DNA from: Paenibacillus sp. R14(2021)
GTDB taxonomy: Bacteria > Bacillota > Bacilli > Paenibacillales > Paenibacillaceae
DNA length: 64,000 bases
Direction: 5' to 3'
NCBI RefSeq assembly: GCF_019431355.1
Contig: NZ_CP080269.1
Location: 1,116,001 to 1,180,000 of the forward strand
Numbering within the stretch: position 1 is the stretch's first letter; every line of letters begins with the position of its first letter. A program made the translations under genes and the position numbers. The notes under the pieces are model-generated. The model worked only from the letters and a program-made list of their open reading frames with translations. It was not told the DNA's origin and did not search any database. Shown piece by piece: positions 53,015-61,924 of this stretch.

Positions 53015-54490
53015 TTATGATTTGACCAGCAGCATCCTCGCAAGCTCCGCCAACCTGGCAAGCCCCCATTCAAGCTCGCTTAGACTCGCATAGGCATAAG
53101 AAATTCGCAAGCAGCCGCCGGCATTTCGATCGTAGATCGAGCCGGGGTTGATGAGAATGCCCTGCTTCAGCGCACGGTCAAACAGCAGCTGCATCGGCAG
53201 GTCCACCGTAAACCGAAGCCACACGTAAAAGCCTCCCGCGGGTACGGTCCAGACAGCGATTTCGGAGAAATATTCGTGTAATAGCTGCAGGGTCAAGTCT
53301 CTGCGTCGTTTCAGCTGCGCTCTTACATCCGTTAAATGCGTCTCATACATGCCGCTTCCGAGCCATTTGGCCGCAACCCATTGCGAGAGCGAGCTCGAAC
53401 CGTAATCCTGCTGCATCTTGATGTCAGCCAACCGTTCGATGACAGGCTCGGGGGCGACAACCCAGCCGATGCGGAGGCCCGGACTCAGCGTCTTGGACAA
53501 GCTGCCCAAATAGAGCACAAGCGCGTTCGGGTCTCTTGCCTTCAGCGGCAGCGGCGGCGGCGAATCGAACCAGAGCTCCCGGTACACATCATCCTCAATG
53601 ATTGGCAGCCCCTCATCCGCACAGACTTGCATCAATTGCTGCCGCCTTGGCTCTGTCATCAAGCAACCCGTCGGATTATGGAAAGACGGAACGGTATATA
53701 ACAGCGACGCGTTATAGCCGCTCCGATATCGGCTGATCAGCTTGGTCTGCAAGCCCTCTTCGTCCATGGGCAGCCCGATGAATTTAATGGCACTCGATTG
53801 AAAGACGTGGACGGAATACAAGTAGGAAGGCTTCTCGACCAGTATAGTAGATCCGCGATGCAGCAGACCCGTCGAAATGAGGTGCAGGCCTTGAAGGGCA
53901 CCGGATACGATCAGGATGTTGGATGCGGATGTCCGAATGCCGATTCCCTTCAAATAGGCAGCTATATTCTGTCGAAGGGTCACATTTCCGGCAGGTTCTT
54001 CGTAACCGAGCGTGAACGGATGGCCTGAGCTTTCCTCCAGCATCCGGTTCATTTCTTCCGCAGGCAGCAGCTCAGGCGACAGCTCCCCCGTGCCGAGACG
54101 AACGACGCCAGGTTGAAATTCCGCGCGGTTAATAAGCTGGACAGCGGGCTGATTCGGGTAATATGCGCCGGCTTGCGCGTAATCGCTCCAATCCGGCGGC
54201 GGCGATGCGGCGATCAGATTCCATGTATGGTTGATAACCTTCGTTCCCCCGCGCGTGTTGCCTGCCAGTAAGCCTTCGGCGATCAATTCGCCGAGCGCGG
54301 CGACGATCGTGCTTCGATTCACCTTGAACAGCGCTGCAAGTTCGCGCTGCGAAGGGATTTTCGTGCCTATGGCCCATTCGCCGAGCGAAATTTTGCTGCG
54401 CAGAAATTCAGCAATCTGTTTATATAACGGGGTATCGGATGAGGAATCCGGTTTCCATTCCACCTTGGCATCTACTCCTTCCAGCATCAC
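53015..54490 (-). CDS. MocR family (GntR-HTH/aminotransferase) transcriptional regulator
   Basis: 491 aa. N-terminal GntR winged helix (LYKQIAEFLRSKISLGEWAI, PSQRELAALFKVNRSTIVAA) fused to a fold-type I aminotransferase domain (IVSGALQGLHLISTGLLHRG, TVPSFHNPTGCLMTEPRRQQ, IEDDVYRELWF, and GSLSKTLSPGLRIGW with the PLP Lys). Members bind PLP and act as activator or repressor. The start is uncertain: GTG 54490 or GTG 54463; the latter has GGAAGGAG 11 nt upstream. Divergent from a LysE exporter gene with two direct repeats between them, so the exporter is its likely target and an amino acid or PLP derivative its signal. Confidence 0.92.
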   Translation of the reverse strand: MMLEGVDAKVEWKPDSSSDTPLYKQIAEFLRSKISLGEWAIGTKIPSQRELAALFKVNRSTIVAALGELIAEGLLAGNTRGGTKVINHTWNLIAASPPPDWSDYAQAGAYYPNQPAVQLINRAEFQPGVVRLGTGELSPELLPAEEMNRMLEESSGHPFTLGYEEPAGNVTLRQNIAAYLKGIGIRTSASNILIVSGALQGLHLISTGLLHRGSTILVEKPSYLYSVHVFQSSAIKFIGLPMDEEGLQTKLISRYRSGYNASLLYTVPSFHNPTGCLMTEPRRQQLMQVCADEGLPIIEDDVYRELWFDSPPPLPLKARDPNALVLYLGSLSKTLSPGLRIGWVVAPEPVIERLADIKMQQDYGSSSLSQWVAAKWLGSGMYETHLTDVRAQLKRRRDLTLQLLHEYFSEIAVWTVPAGGFYVWLRFTVDLPMQLLFDRALKQGILINPGSIYDRNAGGCLRISYAYASLSELEWGLARLAELARMLLVKS

Positions 54491-54493
54491 TTT

Positions 54494-54530
54494 ACCATTT
54501 TGTTGGGCAGCACACCAACCATTTGGTTGG
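54494..54530. promoter_or_regulatory. Two 13-bp direct repeats, candidate MocR operator
   Basis: ACCATTTTGTTGG (54494-54506) and ACCATTTGGTTGG (54518-54530) differ at one base and are 24 bp apart. MocR-type regulators such as GabR and PdxR commonly bind two direct repeats. Located in the divergent gap before lysE (54600). Confidence 0.65.
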
Positions 54531-54599
54531 AGACGAATGCTTGAATCTATTTATACTGGAGAAGATCGACTGCGCACGAGAATGGAGGAAATCGGATTG

Positions 54600-55202
54600 A
54601 TGAACGTGGTTCTGCATGGTGTACTGCTCGGATTCGGGCTCATAGTGCCTGTTGGCGCGCAAAATATGTTCGTGTTTAACCAAGGGGCTAACCAATCTTC
54701 TTACGCGAAGGCGCTGCCCGTTATCGTTGCGGCGTCTCTCTGCGATACGCTGCTGATTGGTGCTGCGGTGACAGGCGTCTCGCTTGTTGTACTCACCTTC
54801 GCTTGGCTGCAGACGGCTCTCTATGGGATCGGATTTATTTTCTTGGCTTATATGGGCCGGGTGCTGTGGAGAAGCAAGACCGCGGGATCCTCTTCCCCGC
54901 AAACCTATGGTTCGAGGAAACAGATCCTATTTGCCCTATCCGTATCGCTGCTGAATCCACATGCCATCCTGGATACGATCGGCGTTATCGGTATTAATTC
55001 CTTGCGATATGACGGGATGGACAAGTGGGCGTTCACACTGACGCTTATACTCGTATCATGGGTATGGTTCTTCGGAGTCGCATTTGCGGGGCGACAGATC
55101 GGGAAGCGCGACCCACATGGACGCTTCCTCTTCATATTGAATCGGATCTCCGCATGTATTATCTGGGGATTAGCCGTCTATATGGGCTTGCAGTTCCTAT
55201 GA
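54600..55202 (+). CDS. LysE/ArgO family amino acid exporter
   Basis: 200 aa membrane protein with about six helices. VVLHGVLLGFGLIVPVGAQN is the N-terminal family signature (LysE/ArgO), and LLNPHAILDTIGVIG contains the conserved NP motif of the basic amino acid exporters. Start 54600 (MNVVLHG) has GGAGG 10 nt upstream. Paired with the divergent MocR gene. Exports lysine, arginine or a similar amino acid (family knowledge). Confidence 0.9.
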   Translation: MNVVLHGVLLGFGLIVPVGAQNMFVFNQGANQSSYAKALPVIVAASLCDTLLIGAAVTGVSLVVLTFAWLQTALYGIGFIFLAYMGRVLWRSKTAGSSSPQTYGSRKQILFALSVSLLNPHAILDTIGVIGINSLRYDGMDKWAFTLTLILVSWVWFFGVAFAGRQIGKRDPHGRFLFILNRISACIIWGLAVYMGLQFL

Positions 55203-55310
55203 TATGCATTCATTAACGGCATGAATGACTTAAGTTAGAGTCTTTGGTTTGAATCGTGTATAATAGACCTGCTTCGTTATTATTCAGGTAAGGAAATGAG
55301 GAGAGCATTC

Positions 55311-55829
55311 ATGGAACAAAAAGCAACGTTTGCCGGAGGCTGCTTCTGGTGCATGGTCAGTCCGTTCGAAGAACAGCCGGGTATTCACGGCATTCTATCC
55401 GGATACATGGGTGGAACGCTGGAGAATCCGACGTACGAGCAAGTCTATACGGGCGAAACCGGCCATTACGAAGTGGTGCAAATCACGTTCGACCCGGAAG
55501 TCTTCCCTTATGAGAAGCTGCTGGAGCTGTATTGGCCGCAGATCGATCCTACGGATGCCGTCGGTCAATACAATGATCGCAAGAGCCAATACCGCGCCGC
55601 GATCTTTTATCATAACGAAGAACAACGCCGTCTCGCCGAGGCATCCAAGGAAGAGCTCGCAAGAAGCGGCCGTTTCGATAAACCAATCGTGACGGAGATT
55701 AACGAAGCATCTGACTTCTATCCCGCGGAGGAATATCACCAGAATTATCACAGCAAGAATCCGAAATCCTACAAGGAAGATCGGATTGCGTCCGGCCGCG
55801 ATGCCTTCATCGAGAAGCACTGGAAGTAA
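55311..55829 (+). CDS. msrA: Peptide-methionine (S)-S-oxide reductase
   Basis: 172 aa MsrA. Catalytic ATFAGGCFWCM with the nucleophile Cys near residue 11, GHYEVVQITFDPEVF, QYRAAIFYHNEEQ and HQNYHSKNPKSYKEDR match the family. It repairs oxidised methionine with thioredoxin; no MsrB domain or resolving C-terminal Cys is visible, so it may be a one-Cys or short form. Start 55311 has GAGGAG 8 nt upstream. TATAAT (55259-55264) is a likely -10. Confidence 0.95.
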   Translation: MEQKATFAGGCFWCMVSPFEEQPGIHGILSGYMGGTLENPTYEQVYTGETGHYEVVQITFDPEVFPYEKLLELYWPQIDPTDAVGQYNDRKSQYRAAIFYHNEEQRRLAEASKEELARSGRFDKPIVTEINEASDFYPAEEYHQNYHSKNPKSYKEDRIASGRDAFIEKHWK

Positions 55830-55872
55830 GAGATCGGACTGAACAAGGCGAACATCTTTAAAGCACGAGTAC

Positions 55873-55915
55873 ATCCTGCACGTATGCATCCCAGCATACG
55901 CTGCAGGATTTTTTG
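55873..55915 (+). terminator. Terminator of msrA
   Basis: ATCCTGCA(C)GTATGC and GCATACG(C)TGCAGGAT form a long stem, followed by TTTTTT. Confidence 0.9.
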
Positions 55916-56233
55916 CGTCCATTCAGCTCTTCAGTTAACATGTGCCCTCCCCGTTGTCTCTATGCTAGACGCCGCTTCCCTCTCTCTCCATTCCTCCCAG
56001 CATGCTGTCGAAAGCACGTCTATTTCAGCCGAATGAAGTCACTTCGTGCGCGGCGAGCAGGAATTCGTAATTATAACAGCCCGCAGACAAGTGATCGGCA
56101 GTTGCTGCAGTTTACGGGATTTCTGCCTTATGGCAGGATGAGGACGAAAGGAGGCAGCGCTGAACCTAATGTAACCTGTAAGCAGCCTTGCAAGTCAAGG
56201 AAATACAATTTTTGAAATGAGGGATTCATAACG
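55916..56233. other. Leader region of the beta-helix protein gene
   Basis: 318 bases without a gene. A small hairpin CTGCC-TTAT-GGCAG lies near 56125. No known riboswitch consensus is met. The ribosome site near the start is weak (TGAGGG about 12 nt upstream of ATG 56234). Confidence 0.4.
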
Positions 56234-59200
56234 ATGAAGACGAAAGTTTCAAAACCCGGAACACTGAAGATGCGCGTGCTCAGCATCGCTGGCGCCATCT
56301 CGGTTCTGCTGCCCCTTCTTCCGGCCGCGCCTGCATTCGCAGCGACCTTGAACGTTACCGCTTATGGAGCGAACGGCAGCGATACGGCGGACGATTTAAC
56401 CGCGATCCAGAATGCCGTCAACGCCGCTTCCAGCGGAGATACGGTCATGCTGCCCGCAGGCACCTACTACTTATCCGGTACTGTTAACGGCAAATCAGGG
56501 GTCAAAATCGCCGGCGCCGGACGCGATTCCACGACCGTGAAATTCACGTCTACTTCCGCAACGACCTTCTTCTATCTTCATAATGTCACGAACGCCGAAG
56601 TCGCCGATATGACCTTGGACGGCAACAACAGTACGGTCGCGTTGTCGGCGGTGACTTCCGAATCGGGAGACGGCAACAAGATGCGCCATCTTCGGGTCAA
56701 GGATCTGGCTGCTTCTTCGGGCTTCGGCCCGTTCGCCCTATATGCAATTGGCTCCATCAATCTGGAAATCTCCGATAATATCGTCACCAACAGCGGCGTC
56801 AACTCCGATTGGGGTGCGGGCGTGCGCGCGGGCTGGGGCTCCAGCCATGCGCTCATCGAGAACAACACGATTCAGAACACCGGCCGCGGCGGCATCTTCG
56901 TCAATGACGACAGCCCGTATGCCACTGTACGGGGCAACACCATTACGGGTACCGGCAAGAAAATGGAAGGTCTCGGCATCGAGCTTCATACCAACGTTGA
57001 CTACTCGCTCGTCGAGAACAATAACGTCGACCATTGGATCAGCACGGTGCGCTCCAAATACATTGCGGTCCGCAATAATATCGTGAAGGCTACTGACGGC
57101 TCGGTCGGCAACATGGGCCTTGAAGTCATGGTCGACCACGGCATTACGTCGGGCAATACCGTCGACGGCGGACAGCAAGTGGGCATGCAGCAGTCGCCGG
57201 GCACGGGCTATCAGCTGTGGAACTATAATACGGTCAAGAATATCGTCATGTGGGGTATGCAGCTGCAGGGAGCTGGCACAGGCTTTACGGAACAGTATCA
57301 ATATTTCTACAAGAATATATGGCAGAACGGACCTACCGGCAACCCCGCCGCAGCTTACCCGGGCTATGACGGCAATGCGGTACGGATTCACGGCGATACG
57401 AAGAACGTCGTCTTCGACAGCAATCAAATTCTAAATAACGGACGCAAGGCCATCGAGATCACGACCGCAACCGGAACCGATCGTCTGAGCTTCATTAACA
57501 ATACGATTACAGGCAACGGCGGACCTTCGATCGACCAATACCCTGCTTCCGCCGCCGATCTGGAATGGAGCAACAATACGGTCAGCGGGAACGGTACGAA
57601 TACGCAGCTTACGAGCCGCGGCTTCAGCGATGCCAAGCCCGTCGCGAATTTCACGGCGCCACTCACGGTGCAGCTTGGCCAGCCGGTGACGTTCACCAAC
57701 ACCTCGACCGACAACGGCACGATCGTCGAGACGCTGTGGGATCTCGGCGAGGGAATTCCTGTAACGACCGCCAGCCCGACATATACGTATCAGAAAGCCG
57801 GTACGTACCATGTCATTCTTGGCGTATGGGATAACGGCGGCCGCGCAAACGTGAAGGAACAGACGATCACGGTCTTTACAGGACCGCCCGATACGACGGC
57901 GCCTTCCGCCCCGGCTAACCTGTCAGCCCCGACGAAATCGAACGTTACGGTCAATCTGACCTGGTCGGCATCGACGGACAATGTCGGCGTCATCGGCTAC
58001 GATATCTATAAGAACGGCACGTTAGCCGGCTCGACGACAGGTGCAAGCGCAACTGCTTTTACCGTTTCCGGTTTGACGCCAAGCACGGCCTATAGCTTTA
58101 CGGTCAAGGCGAAGGACGCTTCAGGCAACGTCTCGGCCGCCAGCAATACGCTTAGCATAACGACCGATGCAGGTGATACGCAAGCGCCGACGGCGCCGAC
58201 CAGCCTGACTTCGCCGGCGAAGACCGATACGAGCGTAAGCTTGTCCTGGTCGGCATCGACGGACAATGTCGGCGTTACCGGCTACAACGTCTACAACGGT
58301 TCAACGCTCGCCGGCACGACAACGGGCGTCAGCGCGACTTCGCTGACAATTGCCGGCCTCGCGTCCAATACGGCGTTTACATTCACCGTCAAGGCAAAAG
58401 ACGCATCCAATAACATTTCCGCAGCCAGCAATGCCGTGACCGTGACGACGGACCCTGCCGCCAACTGGGTGAACTGCGCAGGCGAGAATAATCCGTGCAA
58501 TTTCACCGGTACGAAGCAGGTTCGCTACGGCGTGCCCGGCAGTTATGTGTACGGCACGTTCACGAATACCGTTATGTGTTCCAATAACGGCTTCGGTACC
58601 GATCCCGCAGTCGGGCAATACAAGACTTGCGACGTGAATACGGCTGGCGGCGGCAGCGGCGATACGCAGGCACCAACGGCACCGACCGGCCTAACTTCGC
58701 CATCGAAAACAAGCAGCAGCATCAATCTGTCTTGGACGGCTTCAACGGACAATGTCGGCGTTACCGGCTATGACGTCTACATTGGAGGCGCATTGGCGGG
58801 CTCGACAACCGGTACAACGACCTTCACGGCGAGCGGCTTGACGGCGAATACCGCCTACTCGTTTACGGTGAAAGCCAAAGACGAAGCAGGCAATCTATCC
58901 GCGGCAAGCAGCGCACTTAGCGTGACGACAAATGCAAGCACCGACACGCAAGCGCCAACTGCACCGACCGGTCTAACTTCACCCTCGAAAACAAGCAGCA
59001 GCGTCAATCTGTCTTGGACGGCATCGACGGACAATGTCGGCGTTACCGGCTATGACATTTACAACGGCAGCTCGCTTGCCGGCTCGACGACAGGCGCGAC
59101 GACCTTCACGGTGAACAGCCTCTCAGCAAGCACTGCTTACTCGTTCACGGTGAAAGCCAAGGACGCAGCAGGCAACGTCTCGGCGGCAAGCACCGCGCTC

Positions 59201-59515
59201 AGCGTGACGACGAATGCGGGCGGAACGCCGACGAACGGCGTTATCGGACAATATTATGCCGGTGATTTTGGGACGCTTGCGCTTACCCAGACCGATCCGG
59301 CCATTGACTTCGATTGGGGCGGCGGCAGACCGACGCCGGATGTCCCGGGCGAATGGTTCACGGCTAGATGGACTGGAAAAATACAACCGCAGTACACGGA
59401 AACCTATACCTTCTACACGAACACCGATGACGGTGTAAGACTGTGGGTGAACGGCCAGCTTCTGATCAGCAATTGGGTGTCCATGAATGGTGAGCTAAGC
59501 GTACAATCTCGTTGA
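56234..59515 (+). CDS. Secreted beta-helix (pectate-lyase-like) / PKD / FN3 / PA14 protein, truncated by a frameshift
   Basis: 1093 aa as read. Signal peptide about 1-37 (ends AAPAFAA). Pectate-lyase-superfamily beta-helix about 38-460: NVTAYGANGSDTADDLTAIQ, LPAGTYYLSG, many NNT-rich rungs. PKD domain about 470-550 (PVTFTNTSTDNGTIVETLWD). Four fibronectin type III domains (about 555-640, 645-735, 810-895, 900-990), each with LSWSASTDNVGV-like strands. Between FN3-2 and FN3-3 a Cys module (NWVNCAGENNPCNFTGTKQV). A PA14 domain begins near 1000 (IGQYYAGDFG) but stops early at 59513-59515. Its continuation is in the next frame. Likely cell-surface polysaccharide-binding or -degrading enzyme. Confidence 0.88.
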   Translation: MKTKVSKPGTLKMRVLSIAGAISVLLPLLPAAPAFAATLNVTAYGANGSDTADDLTAIQNAVNAASSGDTVMLPAGTYYLSGTVNGKSGVKIAGAGRDSTTVKFTSTSATTFFYLHNVTNAEVADMTLDGNNSTVALSAVTSESGDGNKMRHLRVKDLAASSGFGPFALYAIGSINLEISDNIVTNSGVNSDWGAGVRAGWGSSHALIENNTIQNTGRGGIFVNDDSPYATVRGNTITGTGKKMEGLGIELHTNVDYSLVENNNVDHWISTVRSKYIAVRNNIVKATDGSVGNMGLEVMVDHGITSGNTVDGGQQVGMQQSPGTGYQLWNYNTVKNIVMWGMQLQGAGTGFTEQYQYFYKNIWQNGPTGNPAAAYPGYDGNAVRIHGDTKNVVFDSNQILNNGRKAIEITTATGTDRLSFINNTITGNGGPSIDQYPASAADLEWSNNTVSGNGTNTQLTSRGFSDAKPVANFTAPLTVQLGQPVTFTNTSTDNGTIVETLWDLGEGIPVTTASPTYTYQKAGTYHVILGVWDNGGRANVKEQTITVFTGPPDTTAPSAPANLSAPTKSNVTVNLTWSASTDNVGVIGYDIYKNGTLAGSTTGASATAFTVSGLTPSTAYSFTVKAKDASGNVSAASNTLSITTDAGDTQAPTAPTSLTSPAKTDTSVSLSWSASTDNVGVTGYNVYNGSTLAGTTTGVSATSLTIAGLASNTAFTFTVKAKDASNNISAASNAVTVTTDPAANWVNCAGENNPCNFTGTKQVRYGVPGSYVYGTFTNTVMCSNNGFGTDPAVGQYKTCDVNTAGGGSGDTQAPTAPTGLTSPSKTSSSINLSWTASTDNVGVTGYDVYIGGALAGSTTGTTTFTASGLTANTAYSFTVKAKDEAGNLSAASSALSVTTNASTDTQAPTAPTGLTSPSKTSSSVNLSWTASTDNVGVTGYDIYNGSSLAGSTTGATTFTVNSLSASTAYSFTVKAKDAAGNVSAASTALSVTTNAGGTPTNGVIGQYYAGDFGTLALTQTDPAIDFDWGGGRPTPDVPGEWFTARWTGKIQPQYTETYTFYTNTDDGVRLWVNGQLLISNWVSMNGELSVQSR
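57886..59216 (+). repeat. Four FN3 domain repeats with high nucleotide similarity
   Basis: The FN3-encoding units (near 57895, 58180, 58660 and 58950) share long nearly identical stretches such as TCGACGGACAATGTCGGCGT. They make the gene prone to recombination and to assembly collapse. Confidence 0.8.
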
Positions 59516-59646
59516 CCGGAGGTGTGAAATACAACATCGTCATGGAATATCTCGAGAACGGCGGCAATGCGCATGCGCAGCTCTCCTGGTCCAGCGCTTC
59601 TCAGACGAAACAAGTCGTTCCGACTAACCGTCTGTTTACCAGCTAA
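59501..59646 (+). pseudogene. Out-of-frame end of the PA14 domain
   Basis: From 59503 the next frame reads TISLTGGVKYNIVMEYLENG, then GNAHAQLSWSSASQTKQVVP and TNRLFTS with stop at 59644-59646. This is the expected end of a PA14 domain. Adding one G at 59500/59501 joins MNGELSG to TISLTGG and would give 1137 aa in total. Either a true single-base loss or a sequencing error. Confidence 0.85.
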
Positions 59647-59698
59647 TCATTTACGTTCATTCCGGTTGGGGACATCCGCCCGAAACAAACGTTTCATA

Positions 59699-59737
59699 CG
59701 AAAAAGCAGCAGCTCCTTCCTGGAGTGCTGCTTTTTC
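59699..59737. terminator. Terminator after the beta-helix gene
   Basis: AAAAAGCAGC(A)GCTCC and GGAG(T)GCTGCTTTTT form a stem with T runs on both sides, 55 nt past the restored stop. Suits both the plus-strand gene and the minus-strand anti-sigma gene. Confidence 0.9.
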
Positions 59738-59816
59738 TGCTGCTCTATGTTCCACAATATGACAGATTGTCACATCTGATTGGATGTTTGTAAATCAACC
59801 GATCGGAGGCATTTCG

Positions 59817-60650
59817 TCACCTTGACTTACGCATAAGCACGCTGCCGAAATCGTCCGGGTCGTCGAACGTTTTGAAGGCGACGATCTCTCCGTTCCCGTT
59901 ATAAGCCTCGATGCTGTACGGGGACGAAGCAGATAACGGCAATACCACGAACCAGAGCGTCTGACGGTCACCGAATGCTGCGGTCTTTGCAGTGTAAGCA
60001 CCGGCATTAGGCCCGCCGACCGTAATGATTACACGCGTTACGGACGGATTCGAGAACTGTCCGAATACAATCGGGAAAGGCCCGTTTACACCTTCAAACT
60101 TTGGCATGCTCATGTAGTTCAGTGCCGGATCCGTATTCGACATGTCCGATAAGCCGTAGCCTCCGCCCATAACCCATTTCCACCCCAGCCATGATTTGCG
60201 TACGAATTCAATCTGCAGATCAGTGCCGTTCTTCTGATAACCACGCTTAATAAAGAGCAGGACGCCGCCGTCGATCGTTTCTTTGTGCACCACCTGCATA
60301 TGACCTGATTGCCGAAATTTCTGCACGGCCTCTTCCGGCGTTCGACCAATGGGAATGCTCATTGTGCTCGGATAACCTGCGGCGCGAGAATACCGCCAGT
60401 CGGCAATTCCGCCCGGCCGATCGTACGCATAGACGAATGCAGCCAGTAAGGCAAGACATGCCAGCACCGCTGCCGACCAGCCGATCCAAGGACGACTCGT
60501 TCGCTTGATTGGTTGTCTTTCCTCTATGATGCTTGCTTGTATGATGGCAATTCGCTGCTGTGAAGGGACCCGTTCCTCGTGAAAAGGACGTCCGCGAAGC
60601 CGTGCCGACAGTCCGTCTGCGTTTAACATCTCATCTGTTCTCCGTCTCAT
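59817..60650 (-). CDS. Probable anti-sigma factor (membrane protein)
   Basis: 277 aa. A cytoplasmic N-terminal segment (residues 1-55) is followed by a single membrane helix (IGWSAAVLACLALLAAFVYA, about 56-75) and a large outside domain (GRTPEEAVQKFRQSGHMQVV, MGGGYGLSDMSNTDPALNYM). No zinc anti-sigma HxxxCxxC motif is visible. Its ATG lies inside the end of the ECF sigma gene (20-nt overlap) with AAGGAGG 8 nt upstream, so the two are coupled; this gene order is the basis for calling it the anti-sigma factor. Confidence 0.65.
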   Translation of the reverse strand: MRRRTDEMLNADGLSARLRGRPFHEERVPSQQRIAIIQASIIEERQPIKRTSRPWIGWSAAVLACLALLAAFVYAYDRPGGIADWRYSRAAGYPSTMSIPIGRTPEEAVQKFRQSGHMQVVHKETIDGGVLLFIKRGYQKNGTDLQIEFVRKSWLGWKWVMGGGYGLSDMSNTDPALNYMSMPKFEGVNGPFPIVFGQFSNPSVTRVIITVGGPNAGAYTAKTAAFGDRQTLWFVVLPLSASSPYSIEAYNGNGEIVAFKTFDDPDDFGSVLMRKSR

Positions 60651-61182
60651 GCAGATCCGCCTCCTTCAATAGCTTTGCGAGCTTCGCTCTGGCTCGATAT
60701 AGACGGGATTTCACCGTGCCCTCCGAGATGGCCAGCAAGTCTGCAAGCTCGTTATAAGACATTTCGTAATGCGCATGCAAGATAATCATTTCACGGTGAT
60801 TCCTCGGCAGGCGAAGCACAGCCGCCCAGATCTCATCCGTCAAGCTTGTGCTCATATAGTCTGATTCCGCGGAAGGCGACCTGCGCGTATCCATGAACAA
60901 CCCGACGAGCGTAACCTTGCGCAAAAAAGCGGATTTTTTGTAATTAAACGCGGTATTTCGCGCGATTTTGAACAACCAGCTTTTGATCGAGGACTGTCCT
61001 CGAAACGTGTCCATACGCCGAATCGCCTGGATAAATGTATCTTGCGCGATATCTTCGGCCAGATGCTCGCGCCGCGTCAGGAAATACGCGTACTGCCACA
61101 CATCATGCCAATAACGGCGAACGAGTGCATCGACTTCAGGCGGTTCTAGCTTCGTAATATCGTGCAGGTAATCCTCCCCCAT
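60631..61182 (-). CDS. RNA polymerase ECF sigma factor
   Basis: 183 aa sigma-70 family ECF factor. Region 2 (VRRYWHDVWQYAYFLTRREH, LAEDIAQDTFIQAIRRMDTF, then SIKSWLFKIARNTAFNYKKS) and region 4 (LPRNHREMIILHAHYEMSYN, ELADLLAISEGTVKSRLYRA) are complete. Start 61182 (MGEDYL) has GGGGAGG upstream; a longer frame to 61323 reads through the MarR terminator and is rejected. Probably released from the membrane-bound protein encoded downstream on an envelope signal. Target promoters unknown. Confidence 0.93.
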   Translation of the reverse strand: MGEDYLHDITKLEPPEVDALVRRYWHDVWQYAYFLTRREHLAEDIAQDTFIQAIRRMDTFRGQSSIKSWLFKIARNTAFNYKKSAFLRKVTLVGLFMDTRRSPSAESDYMSTSLTDEIWAAVLRLPRNHREMIILHAHYEMSYNELADLLAISEGTVKSRLYRARAKLAKLLKEADLHETENR

Positions 61183-61259
61183 ACGGCGGCTCCTCCCCTT
61201 CCACTCATTAGACAACCGAAATAGCTCCAAAGTTCCCCTATTTCTCAAAAAATGCAACG

Positions 61260-61289
61260 AAAAAAACCGCGCTCGATATTCAAGCGCGG
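61260..61289 (-). terminator. Terminator of ohrR
   Basis: CCGCGCT/AGCGCGG stem (61267-61273, 61283-61289) with a T run on the minus strand (complement of 61260-61266). Confidence 0.9.
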
Positions 61290-61336
61290 CTTCCCCTAAT
61301 GTCATAAAAGATCCATATGCCAATTCTTAGCTGCAA

Positions 61337-61768
61337 TTACACCCGACCCGAAAGCGCCTGTGCGTCCTTCAGCAGCGTCTTCACGGACGATAATGTATCC
61401 AAATAATTTTTCTCCGTTTTGCAGAGGTCGACGAATAGATCTCGGGATACATTGCTGAGCTGCGCCTCCAAGGAAGCGCCTTTTTCCGTTAAAGCGATCT
61501 CGACTTTCCGTTCATCGTCGGTGGAACGCTTCCGGTCGATCAATCCCGCATCCTGAAGCCGTTTCAATAAAGGCGTCAACGTGCCGGAATCGAGCAAGAG
61601 CTTGTCGCCTAACGCCGATACCGTCGTATGCCCATACTCCCACAACACAACCATCACAAGATATTGCGGATAGGTTAAGCCAAACTTCTCAAGAAGCGGC
61701 CGATACAGTTTGGTGAGTTCACGAGAGGCTGCGTAAATTGAGAAGCAAAGCATATTTTCAAGTTCCAT
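61337..61768 (-). CDS. MarR/OhrR family organic-peroxide-sensing regulator
   Basis: 143 aa. The N-terminal LENMLCFSIYAASRELTKLY holds the single conserved Cys that OhrR uses to sense organic hydroperoxides. Winged helix: TVSALGDKLLLDSGTLTPLL then KRLQDAGLIDRKRSTDDERK. Start 61768 (MELENM) has AAAGGAGGTG 10 nt upstream. No ohrA gene is next to it; instead a secreted alpha/beta hydrolase is divergent with OhrR-type half sites in the shared gap. Probably regulates itself and the hydrolase. Confidence 0.92.
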   Translation of the reverse strand: MELENMLCFSIYAASRELTKLYRPLLEKFGLTYPQYLVMVVLWEYGHTTVSALGDKLLLDSGTLTPLLKRLQDAGLIDRKRSTDDERKVEIALTEKGASLEAQLSNVSRDLFVDLCKTEKNYLDTLSSVKTLLKDAQALSGRV

Positions 61769-61815
61769 CTGTACGTACACCTCCTTTCGGCCAGCATGGC
61801 AGAATAGTAAGTTTC

Positions 61816-61857
61816 ATTATATATCTTTTCATTAAATTTCGCACAATTAAATTTCGC
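61816..61857 (-). promoter_or_regulatory. ohrR promoter region with 12-bp direct repeat
   Basis: TATAAT (complement of 61816-61821) is the likely -10. ATTAAATTTCGC occurs twice (61831-61842 and 61846-61857, 15-bp period) over the -35 region, with CACAATTAAATTT resembling half of the OhrR consensus. Likely autoregulatory operator. Confidence 0.55.
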
Positions 61858-61897
61858 GGACCTGTAACTATCACGAATGTGCATCGATGGGTATTTT

Positions 61898-61914
61898 TAC
61901 AATTTTAAATTGCA
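61898..61914. promoter_or_regulatory. Candidate OhrR operator
   Basis: TACAATTTTAAATTGCA is close to the known OhrR site TACAATT-AATTGTA. It lies between the ohrR promoter and the -35 of the hydrolase promoter. Confidence 0.65.
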
Positions 61915-61924
61915 CAAAATACAA

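Noticed and set aside
54231-54599. Long N-terminal extension of LysE
   Set aside because: It is antisense to the MocR gene and crosses the operator repeats; LysE family proteins start near 54600.
56040-56233. Possible riboswitch before the beta-helix gene
   Set aside because: GGACGAAAGG resembles part of the c-di-GMP-I core, but the second conserved strand and the paired stems are missing.
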